From contig JAURDG010000018.1 in NCBI GenBank assembly GCA_030828025.1, positions 1 to 13,039 on the forward strand: a stretch of 13,039 nucleotides of DNA. The letters are read 5' to 3'. Shown piece by piece: positions 6,503-13,039 of this stretch (position 1 is its first letter; each line of letters opens with the position of its first letter). The DNA comes from Flavobacteriaceae bacterium (GTDB lineage Bacteria > Bacteroidota > Bacteroidia > Flavobacteriales > Flavobacteriaceae). The position numbers were made by a program, and so were the translations under genes. The notes beneath the pieces are model-generated. The model ran no database searches. It saw nothing but the letters and a program-made list of their open reading frames with translations, and was not told the origin of the DNA.

Positions 6503-8696
6503 CACCCTCCTTCTTAGTCTTACGTTGTTCCTGGCAAATGCGCAACAAAACAACAACCCAAAAGTTGGACTCATTTTGAGTGGTGGCGGTGCCAAGGGCT
6601 TGGCACACGTGGGTGTGTTAAAAGAAATTGAACGTGCTGGCGTGCGCATCGATTATATTGGCGGCACCAGCATGGGTGCCATTGTGGGCGGTTTATACGC
6701 TTGCGGTTATTCGGCAAAGCAGCTGGAACAATTACTCAACGACACTAACTTTTACGATTTGGTTAACGACAGGTTTCCTCGTGATCACAAATCATTTTCC
6801 GAAAAAGAAGACAGTGAGCGTTATGCGGTTACCTTGCCTGTAATTCAAGGAAAAATCCAATTTCCCTTGTCGCTTTCAAAGGGACAGCGCGCCTTTGATT
6901 TTTTGGTACAGCTCACCTACGACCAACGCAATAGCACAGATTTTAGCAAATTGCCCATTCCTTTTTATTGTGTGGCTACCGACATGGACACTGGTGATAG
7001 CGTAGTGCTCGACAGCGGCTATTTGCCCTTAGCCATCAACGCCAGTAGTGCGCTACCGACTATTTTTTCACCCGTTAAGATACAAGACAAAACACTGATA
7101 GATGGTGGTGTTGCAGACAATTATCCAATAGACGAAATGCTGCAAAAGGGAGTTGATGTTATCATTGGCGTAGATGTACAAGCAACGGTTGATACTTCCG
7201 AGCAAGCCAAAACATTTTCTGAAGTGCTCTTGCGCATTAGTGCCTTTCAAACCGCTAAATTAATGGACCCAAAAAAAGCAATAACGGACATTTACATCAA
7301 ACCTGAAGTCCATGCGTTTAATATGTTGGCTTTTACAGACAAGACACGCATCGTGGAGAAAGGCGAGGCGGTGGCAAAGGAATTATTTCCCCAGCTAAAG
7401 CAGCTGGCACAACAACAAACGCCAAGGACGATAACGCCCAAAATAGTGCCGAAAAGCTTTAAGTTAGACCAGATTGATATTGCCCCTACGCCGAATTACA
7501 AGGCAAACTATCTACTTGGGAAAATAAACCTAAAAACAGCCAGAGAATATCCGTTTAGCAAACTTGGCGAGGGCATGTCCACGTTGGCAGCAACCCAAAA
7601 CTTTGATGCCTTTCGCTATACATTGGCAACCCAAAACGGGCAAGAAACGCTCACGCTTAGGCTTGACGAGCCCGAGCACACCACCTTGTTTCGCGCCGGC
7701 GTACATTACAATGGATTTATGGGTGCTTCAGCACTAGTGAATATTACCCAAAAACATGCGCTACTTAAAAACGACGAGGCATCCTTGGATCTTATTTTTG
7801 GTCAGTATTTTAGGTATGCGTTTTCTTATTTTATTGACAAAGGTCGCTTTTGGAGCATCGGCATGAGTGCTAGCATGGATCACTTTGAAACAGCCGCACC
7901 TTTTGTTGTGCGTGCTAACGGTGGCAGCAGCCTGTTCACGGCATCTAGTACGGATGTGATGGTGCAGCATAACACACTCTATGTACAGACCTTATTTCGA
8001 GAAAAAGCGGTTTTGGGGGCTGGCATTAAGCACCAAAAAAACAGATTTACCACAAACCTTTATGACAATCTGGCAAAAGACTTTTTGGATGTTGATGATG
8101 CCGATTACTACAGCGCGTTGGGGTACTTAAAAATCGACACTCGCGACAACGGTCTATTCCCAAAGAATGGCAGTTTTTTCGATGGCTCGGTAGCCTACTA
8201 CTTTAGTCAAAAAACAAAAGGATTAACACCTGGTTTTACGCCATTTTTGATCGGCAAAGCCCAAATGGGCGCAGCACTATCGCTAGCACCAAAATGGACG
8301 CTAAACCTCAACACCATGGGCGGATTTACCATTGGCGATGTCCTTACGTCAGCGTTTGACTTTTATTTGGGCGGCTATGGCAATGCGCCCTTGCTTAATT
8401 ATCAATCTTTTGTGGGATTGACACAACAGTATGTTGGCGGCGACAGCTTTGTTAAAGGCGTTGTGGAGTTGGACTATGAATTTGTGCCGCAACACCATGG
8501 TCGTTTATTGCTGCACACAGGGATTGTTCAAGATGATATTTTTAATACGGGCGATTGGGCAAAGAAACCCGATTACTTCGGTGTAGCTTTGGCATACGGT
8601 TTGGCATCCTTTTTGGGGCCTATCGAATGCACCGCATCCTACAGTCCTCAATATGGGCAGATGGTGTATTATGTGAATTTAGGCTGGCGATTTTAA
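6489..8696 (+). CDS. Patatin-like phospholipase with POTRA and outer-membrane barrel (type Vd autotransporter-like)
   Basis: A 735-residue exported lipase-type protein. A signal peptide (1-18, ending FLANA-Q) precedes a patatin domain with the oxyanion-hole glycines GGGAKG (32-37), the nucleophile motif GTSMG with Ser61, and the dyad Asp205 in DGG (205-207). All catalytic elements are intact. A POTRA-like segment begins near FKLDQIDI (about 324-390). The remainder (about 395-735) alternates in amphipathic strands, resembles the BamA/TamA surface-antigen barrel, and ends in Phe (YYVNLGWRF), as expected for a BAM-recognised last strand. This is the domain order of PlpD and FplA, the type Vd autotransporters. 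Lipid substrate, and whether the passenger is released, are unknown. The start is GTG inside the end of uvrC, chosen because only it gives the signal peptide; the next in-frame ATG is Met62 in the active site. Confidence 0.92.
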   Translation: MKHFSTLLLSLTLFLANAQQNNNPKVGLILSGGGAKGLAHVGVLKEIERAGVRIDYIGGTSMGAIVGGLYACGYSAKQLEQLLNDTNFYDLVNDRFPRDHKSFSEKEDSERYAVTLPVIQGKIQFPLSLSKGQRAFDFLVQLTYDQRNSTDFSKLPIPFYCVATDMDTGDSVVLDSGYLPLAINASSALPTIFSPVKIQDKTLIDGGVADNYPIDEMLQKGVDVIIGVDVQATVDTSEQAKTFSEVLLRISAFQTAKLMDPKKAITDIYIKPEVHAFNMLAFTDKTRIVEKGEAVAKELFPQLKQLAQQQTPRTITPKIVPKSFKLDQIDIAPTPNYKANYLLGKINLKTAREYPFSKLGEGMSTLAATQNFDAFRYTLATQNGQETLTLRLDEPEHTTLFRAGVHYNGFMGASALVNITQKHALLKNDEASLDLIFGQYFRYAFSYFIDKGRFWSIGMSASMDHFETAAPFVVRANGGSSLFTASSTDVMVQHNTLYVQTLFREKAVLGAGIKHQKNRFTTNLYDNLAKDFLDVDDADYYSALGYLKIDTRDNGLFPKNGSFFDGSVAYYFSQKTKGLTPGFTPFLIGKAQMGAALSLAPKWTLNLNTMGGFTIGDVLTSAFDFYLGGYGNAPLLNYQSFVGLTQQYVGGDSFVKGVVELDYEFVPQHHGRLLLHTGIVQDDIFNTGDWAKKPDYFGVALAYGLASFLGPIECTASYSPQYGQMVYYVNLGWRF

Positions 8697-8706
8697 GATT
8701 AGAAAA

Positions 8707-9552
8707 ATGCTTTTACGTACTTTTGCTCGCATGACAATCAACCATTGGTGTTGCGCTTTTTTGCTCTGCACATCGCTGTCGATATTTGCTCAAGACATAG
8801 CCTCGGAGCATAAGGGGTTGCACACCGCCAAAGCGCAGCATGCTTTTGGTGATGGCGAGTGGTTTAAATTTCGGATTCATTATGGCATTTTTAATGCGAG
8901 TTATGCCACGATTGAACTCACGGAAGAGCTATGGGAAAATCAGCCCGTTTTTCATGCGCGTGGCATTGGACGCACCACAGGCATTGCGCGCTGGTTTTTT
9001 AAGGTAGATGATCATTACGAATCTTATTTTACAAAAGATGAAGTACGCCCCCTTTTTTTTGTTCGTAACATCAACGAAGGCGGCTACAAAAAAAACCTCA
9101 ACATTCGCTTTGACCACCCAAATAAGAAAGCCCATGTTACAGACATACTAAAAAACAAAAAAGGAGTTTTTGACACCGACCCCAACATCCAAGACCTTAT
9201 TTCTTTTGTGTATTTTTTGCGGAATAAGTTGGATCCTTCTACCATTAAAAGGGGCGATTATGTTTCGGTAAATTTGTTTTTTGATGAAGCAAATTATTTA
9301 TTTAAGTTTAAATTTTTAGGACCAGAAACTATAGAGACAAAATTTGGCAATATAAAGGCATTAAAGTTTCGCCCTTATGTTCAATCGGGGCGGGTGTTTC
9401 GCAGCAGCGAAAGCATTACCCTTTGGGTAAGTGACGACAAAAACAAAATACCATTGCGCATGCAAGCCGACCTTAGAGTAGGAAGCATTACAGCAGACCT
9501 AGACGCATTTAAAGGACTTAAAAACCAATTTAACATTGTTGTACCAGATTAA
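8707..9552 (+). CDS. DUF3108 domain-containing secreted protein
   Basis: A 281-residue protein of unknown function. A hydrophobic N-terminal segment ending SLSIFAQ looks like a signal peptide, placing it in the periplasm or outer envelope. No lipobox is convincing, although cysteines occur inside the hydrophobic stretch. The mature part resembles DUF3108: it opens with FGDGEWFKFRIHYGIFNAS, then GRTTGIARWFFKVDDHYESYF, FVRNINEGGYKKNLNIRFD, and late strands ESITLWVSDDKNKIPLRMQ. The pattern suggests an all-beta fold, which is inference. I use ATG 8707, ten bases after the patatin stop behind an A-rich leader; ATG 8731 would still leave a signal peptide. Its last 17 bases overlap the M23 gene, suggesting coupled translation, so a role near peptidoglycan or outer-membrane upkeep is plausible but unproven. 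Confidence 0.85.
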   Translation: MLLRTFARMTINHWCCAFLLCTSLSIFAQDIASEHKGLHTAKAQHAFGDGEWFKFRIHYGIFNASYATIELTEELWENQPVFHARGIGRTTGIARWFFKVDDHYESYFTKDEVRPLFFVRNINEGGYKKNLNIRFDHPNKKAHVTDILKNKKGVFDTDPNIQDLISFVYFLRNKLDPSTIKRGDYVSVNLFFDEANYLFKFKFLGPETIETKFGNIKALKFRPYVQSGRVFRSSESITLWVSDDKNKIPLRMQADLRVGSITADLDAFKGLKNQFNIVVPD

Positions 9553-10786
9553 AAACGCTGTTTTTTTTGTGTTTGCTGGATTGTTGCTATCGTGCAACAC
9601 CACCACAGCAGATTCTGTTAAAGAACCACCACAACCACCAGAACCCGATGTTTATGCTTTTGGGTTTAAGCTCAATGATTACCGTGTGGTTCGGGATACT
9701 ATACAACAAGGAGATACTTTTGCAGATATTTTTTTAAAAAATGGATTTTCATATCCACAGATTTTTGATATCAACCAAAAAACCCGCAAAACCTTCAATT
9801 TTAGAAAAATTCAACCCAAAAAGCCTTATACTTTTTTGTTTGAAAAGGATTCCGTTCACGCGCCCATTGCCTTTATTTATCAACCTTCTTTGCTTGATTA
9901 TGTGGTTGTTCATTTACAGGATTCTATCCATGCAACAAAACAAACCAAAGAGATTAAGCTACGCACATTTGAAGCACAAGGCGTCATCAACAGCTCGCTT
10001 TCCGAAACCTTAGAAGAACAACGCCTAAGCCCGCTGCTCGCCTATGATTTATCGGACATTTATGCTTGGAGCATCGATTTTTTCCGCCTCGAAAAAGGCG
10101 ACCGATTTAAGGTAATTTATACCCAAAAATATGTCGATGATTCGATATATGTAGGATTAAACCGTATTCATGCCGCCTATTTTGAGCATCGCAATAACCC
10201 GTATTATGCCATCGAGTTTGAGTCGGATGCCGAACGCGGGATTACGGAGTTTTTTGATGAAAACGGTAAGAATTTAAGGCGAGCATTTTTGCAAGCACCG
10301 GTACAGTTTTCCCGAATTTCGTCTCGGTTCAACATACGAAGGCACATTGCCTATTACGGCCGCACCAAGCCACATTTTGGGACAGACTTTGCCGCCCCAG
10401 TCGGCACGCCTATTCGTGCGACTGCTAGCGGCACCGTTGTTGCTGCAAGCTACACTAGAGGCAACGGCAATTATGTTACCCTACGCCACAATGGCAAGTA
10501 CCAAACCCAATACTTACACATGAAAAAACGCATGGTGCGCAAGGGACAAAAAGTAAAGCAAGGCGATATTATCGGCACCGTCGGGATGACGGGATACACG
10601 TCCGGACCGCATGTCTGTTATAGGTTTTGGAAAAACGGCAAACAAGTGGATCCGTTTAAGCAAAAACTTCCCGAAGCAAAGCCGATTAATGCCGAGCTAA
10701 AGGCAAAATATATGGTTCATATGCAGCCATTAAAAGAAGACCTAGACTGTATCGAATTTTATCATTCAAATCAAACATTACCCTAA
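9536..10786 (+). CDS. M23-family peptidoglycan endopeptidase, predicted lipoprotein (Csd3/MepM-like)
   Basis: Probably cleaves peptidoglycan cross-links from the periplasmic face of a membrane. It has 416 residues. A lipoprotein signal peptide ends in the lipobox LLSC (Cys20). After a Pro-rich linker, an N-terminal regulatory-like region resembles Csd3/OapA proteins (IQQGDTFADIFLKNGFS, 56-72; GVINSSLSETLEEQ and following, about 149-205). The M23 core begins at FSRISSRFN. Zinc-site residues are H280 and D284 (HFGTD), with H328 in YLHM, and H359-V-C361 where the canonical motif is HxH. C361 thus replaces the usual third zinc ligand, and VDPF follows as normal. There is no ATG near the start: TTG at 9536 or 9539, or ATT at 9548, would give the signal peptide. 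It overlaps the DUF3108 gene by 17 bases and ends one base before pgi. Confidence 0.9.
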   Translation: MLYQIKNAVFFVFAGLLLSCNTTTADSVKEPPQPPEPDVYAFGFKLNDYRVVRDTIQQGDTFADIFLKNGFSYPQIFDINQKTRKTFNFRKIQPKKPYTFLFEKDSVHAPIAFIYQPSLLDYVVVHLQDSIHATKQTKEIKLRTFEAQGVINSSLSETLEEQRLSPLLAYDLSDIYAWSIDFFRLEKGDRFKVIYTQKYVDDSIYVGLNRIHAAYFEHRNNPYYAIEFESDAERGITEFFDENGKNLRRAFLQAPVQFSRISSRFNIRRHIAYYGRTKPHFGTDFAAPVGTPIRATASGTVVAASYTRGNGNYVTLRHNGKYQTQYLHMKKRMVRKGQKVKQGDIIGTVGMTGYTSGPHVCYRFWKNGKQVDPFKQKLPEAKPINAELKAKYMVHMQPLKEDLDCIEFYHSNQTLP

Positions 10787-10787
10787 T

Positions 10788-12419
10788 ATGTCATTTCCAT
10801 CAATAAACCCAACGCAAACAACCGCATGGAAGCAATTGGCACAATTGGCCAAATCGCCCGAAACCTTACAGCAGCTATTTGCAGAAGAACCAAAACGGGC
10901 AGCACAATTTTCTATTTCTTGGCAGGATTTTTTTGTGGACTACTCCAAGAACCATATAAACACGACCGTTATGGACGCCTTACTTGATTTGGCAAAAGAA
11001 GTAAAACTAGAACAGGCACGAGCGGCTTATTTTGTCGGTGCGCCGATTAACAAAACAGAAGAGCGTTCGGTTTTGCATACGGCTCTACGCGCCAATAAGC
11101 AAGCGGATATTCGTGTTGCGGGGCATAATGTAGTTCCAGAAGTTTATGCTGTGCGTCAGCAAATCAAAGACTTCTGTACGTCCGTGATTCACGGCAGCCT
11201 TACGGGTGCTACAGGGCAGCCATTTACCGATGTGGTCAATATCGGCATTGGCGGCTCTGACTTAGGGCCAGCGATGATTACAGAAGCCTTGGCGTACTAC
11301 AAAAATCACTTGAACGTACACTTTATGTCGAACGTAGATGGCGATCATGTGATGGAGGTGCTCAAAAAAGTAAATCCCGCCACAACCCTTTTTGTGGTGG
11401 TGTCCAAAACCTTTAGTACACAAGAAACACTTTCCAATGCGACCACAGCAAAAAATTGGTTGGTTGATGCCTTGGGCGAATCTGCGGTAGGCAAGCACTT
11501 TGTGGCCGTTTCAACTAATGTTACTGCCATTGAAGCATTTGGCATAGATGCTAAAAAGGTGTTCCCGATGAATGATTGGGTGGGCGGTCGTTTTTCGTTG
11601 TGGAGTGCAGTAGGGCTGTCAATTGCTCTTGCCGTTGGCCCTGAGAACTTTGAGACGTTATTGGACGGAGCGCATCAGATGGATGCGCACTTTGCACAAA
11701 CACCATTAGACCAAAACATACCTGTTGTACTTGCCCTACTAACCGTTTGGTACAATAGCTTTTTGGGCGCACAGTCCGAAGCGATTATTCCATACACGCA
11801 ATATTTGCATCGCCTGCCGGCTTATTTGCAGCAAGGCATTATGGAAAGTAACGGCAAGTCTGTTGATCGAAACGGCAACCACATCGGCTACCAAACTGGG
11901 AATATCATATGGGGCGAGCCTGGAACCAATGCGCAGCACGCTTTTTTCCAGTTGATGCACCAAGGCACCAAGCTGATACCTGCACATTTTATTGGGTATG
12001 TTTCGCCACTACACGGCAACCAAGCGCATCACGACAAGCTCATGGCAAACTTTTTTGCCCAAACCGAAGCCTTGATGAATGGCAAAACGGAAGCTCAAGT
12101 TCGTGAGGAGTTGATCGAAAAAGGAATGGACAAAGCAACCTTAGAGGCATTGGTGCCGTTTAAAATATTTCTTGGCAACAAACCAAGCACCACCTTGTTA
12201 TTAGACAAGTTGACACCCAAATCTTTAGGCGCTTTGGTGGCGATGTACGAGCACAAAATTTTTGTAGAAGGAATAGTGTGGAATATTTTTAGTTATGACC
12301 AGTGGGGCGTGGAGTTGGGCAAACAACTGGCAAACGATATTTTGGAAGATTTTACGTTGACCAACATAAAACACCACGACAGCTCAACAAGCCAACTTCT
12401 TGAACGCTACAAAAGTTAA
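10788..12419 (+). CDS. pgi: Glucose-6-phosphate isomerase
   Basis: Interconverts glucose-6-phosphate and fructose-6-phosphate in glycolysis and gluconeogenesis, in the cytoplasm. It has 543 residues against 549 in E. coli, complete at both ends. The substrate-binding motifs are VNIGIGGSDLGP (150-161) and SKTFSTQETL (206-215). Both family signatures are present: DWVGGRFSLWSAVGL (263-277) and GIVWNIFSYDQWGVELGK (495-512). The catalytic residues E353 (MESNGK), H384 (NAQHAFF) and K512 align two positions lower than E. coli E355, H386 and K514. It starts one base after the M23 stop, so it is probably the last gene of the uvrC operon. No link between glycolysis and the envelope genes is evident beyond co-location. 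Confidence 0.98.
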   Translation: MSFPSINPTQTTAWKQLAQLAKSPETLQQLFAEEPKRAAQFSISWQDFFVDYSKNHINTTVMDALLDLAKEVKLEQARAAYFVGAPINKTEERSVLHTALRANKQADIRVAGHNVVPEVYAVRQQIKDFCTSVIHGSLTGATGQPFTDVVNIGIGGSDLGPAMITEALAYYKNHLNVHFMSNVDGDHVMEVLKKVNPATTLFVVVSKTFSTQETLSNATTAKNWLVDALGESAVGKHFVAVSTNVTAIEAFGIDAKKVFPMNDWVGGRFSLWSAVGLSIALAVGPENFETLLDGAHQMDAHFAQTPLDQNIPVVLALLTVWYNSFLGAQSEAIIPYTQYLHRLPAYLQQGIMESNGKSVDRNGNHIGYQTGNIIWGEPGTNAQHAFFQLMHQGTKLIPAHFIGYVSPLHGNQAHHDKLMANFFAQTEALMNGKTEAQVREELIEKGMDKATLEALVPFKIFLGNKPSTTLLLDKLTPKSLGALVAMYEHKIFVEGIVWNIFSYDQWGVELGKQLANDILEDFTLTNIKHHDSSTSQLLERYKS

Positions 12420-12500
12420 TAAAATGTTAAAATTGTTTAGCATTAGTTTAATGTAAGGTTTGTTTTTCTTTTCGATATTTGGGTAGTTAAAATCTAATAA
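12420..12500. other. AT-rich intergenic region between pgi and the receptor gene
   Basis: This 81-base spacer is the longest non-coding stretch in the window. It contains a candidate promoter (listed separately) and a weak five-pair inverted repeat, CATTA-GTT-TAATG, at 12441-12453, with a T-rich tract beginning about six bases later. The stem is AT-rich and too short to call a terminator. I see no small gene or riboswitch in it. Confidence 0.6.
12433..12462 (+). promoter_or_regulatory. Candidate Bacteroidota sigma-A promoter for the TonB-dependent receptor
   Basis: TTG at 12433-12435, a 19-base spacer and AAGGTTTG at 12455-12462 match the Bacteroidota pattern of TTG, 17-23 bases, TAnnTTTG, with one mismatch in the -7 box. 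Transcription would begin about 30 bases before the ATG at 12501. A second -7-like match, GATATTTG at 12474-12481, lacks a TTG at suitable distance. The change from tight spacing to an 81-base gap supports a new transcription unit here. Found by eye only. Confidence 0.35.
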
Positions 12501-13039
12501 ATGAAACAAATAATCACATTCGTTACCGTTTTGCTCACTAGCCTTACAGTTTATGGGCAGAACCAAGTATCAGGAACAGTAGTTGATGCAGAAAGTGGTC
12601 AACCCTTACCAGGAGCAACTGTCGTTGTTAAGGGAACCTCATCAGGTGTCACTACTGATTTTGACGGGAAATTTTCCGTAAATGCTGCATCATCAGCAAC
12701 ACTAATCATCTCTTATCTTGGCTATAATACAGAAGAAGTGTCTGTGGCTGGCAGTGGAGATTTGGGCATGATATCATTGACAGCCTCTGCTCAAGAATTG
12801 CAAGGCGTAATGGTTATCGCGGCGGTTGCCATTGATCGTAAAGCACCCGTAGCTGTTTCAACAATTAAAGCAGCAACGATAGAAACCAAATTAGGATCAC
12901 AAGAATTTCCAGAAGTGTTGAAATCAACACCTGGAGTTTATGCGACAAAATCAGGAGGTGGTTTTGGAGACGGCCGAATCAACTTAAGAGGATTTAACTC
13001 AGAAAATGTTGCGGTTTTAATTAATGGTGTTCCTGTAAA
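12501..13039 (+). CDS. TonB-dependent outer-membrane receptor, 3'-truncated by the window edge
   Basis: N-terminal 179 residues of a TonB-dependent receptor; the frame stays open to the window end, so the barrel is missing. A signal peptide (1-20, MKQIITFVTVLLTSLTVYGQ) is followed by a carboxypeptidase-regulatory-like beta domain: QVSGTVVDAESGQPLPGATV, TTDFDGKFSV and ISYLGYNTEEVSV, about 22-97. The plug domain then begins: FPEVLKSTPGVYATKSGG, GRINLRGFNSENVAVLINGV, about 110 onward. It energises uptake of a substrate via TonB/ExbBD. The substrate cannot be told from this fragment, and whether a SusD-like partner follows is outside the window. The N-terminal extension is typical of Bacteroidota receptors. 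The ATG lies behind ATCTAATAA, without a Shine-Dalgarno sequence. Confidence 0.93.
   Translation, partial: MKQIITFVTVLLTSLTVYGQNQVSGTVVDAESGQPLPGATVVVKGTSSGVTTDFDGKFSVNAASSATLIISYLGYNTEEVSVAGSGDLGMISLTASAQELQGVMVIAAVAIDRKAPVAVSTIKAATIETKLGSQEFPEVLKSTPGVYATKSGGGFGDGRINLRGFNSENVAVLINGVPV

Noticed and set aside
12441..12470. CATTA-GTT-TAATG inverted repeat followed by a T-rich stretch after pgi, as a terminator
   Set aside because: A five-pair stem with four A-T pairs is too weak, the T tract is interrupted and displaced, and the repeat overlaps the candidate receptor promoter.
1..13039. Search for defence, mobile or phage-like modules, CRISPR arrays, tRNAs and riboswitches
   Set aside because: Almost every base is in a recognised chromosomal gene, with no direct-repeat arrays, transposase motifs or tRNA-like cloverleaf seen by eye; nothing supports a hidden novel system.

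Overview
This is 13 kb of ordinary, tightly packed chromosome from a member of the Bacteroidota, most likely class Flavobacteriia. The assignment is an inference from several things visible in the sequence. The order is ileS, a TraR/DksA-family gene, then lspA. There are almost no Shine-Dalgarno sequences, and A-rich leaders precede several starts. LspA carries a large insertion, and the DksA-like protein has a degenerate zinc finger. A TonB-dependent receptor with an N-terminal carboxypeptidase-regulatory-like domain closes the window. I see no tRNA, rRNA, CRISPR array, IS element, integrase or phage gene, and no non-coding gap longer than about 80 bases.

Layout. (1) Bases 1-4101, + strand: the 3' nine-tenths of ileS (isoleucyl-tRNA synthetase), a TraR/DksA-family regulator and lspA (signal peptidase II), separated by 10 and 3 bases and so probably one transcript. 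(2) Bases 4094-4657, - strand: 5-formyltetrahydrofolate cyclo-ligase, convergent with lspA (8-base overlap) and divergent from uvrC across a 45-base spacer. (3) Bases 4703-10786, + strand, then pgi to 12419: uvrC, a patatin-type outer-membrane autotransporter, a secreted DUF3108 protein, an M23 lipoprotein endopeptidase and pgi (glucose-6-phosphate isomerase). Spacings are -14, +10, -17 and +1 bases, so these look like one operon. (4) From 12501: the start of a TonB-dependent receptor gene behind its own short intergenic region; it runs off the window.

How they work together. Most genes are housekeeping: tRNA charging, nucleotide excision repair, one-carbon metabolism, glycolysis and lipoprotein maturation. 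The distinctive part is the run of three cell-envelope genes between uvrC and pgi: a lipase-barrel protein, a DUF3108 protein and a peptidoglycan hydrolase. LspA, encoded earlier, would mature the M23 lipoprotein, whose signal peptide ends in a lipobox.

I did not find a previously undescribed system. The points most worth checking are the type Vd autotransporter architecture of the patatin, the His-to-Cys change at a zinc-ligand position of the M23 enzyme, the lack of any ATG start for that enzyme, and possible leaderless transcription from the fau/uvrC spacer.
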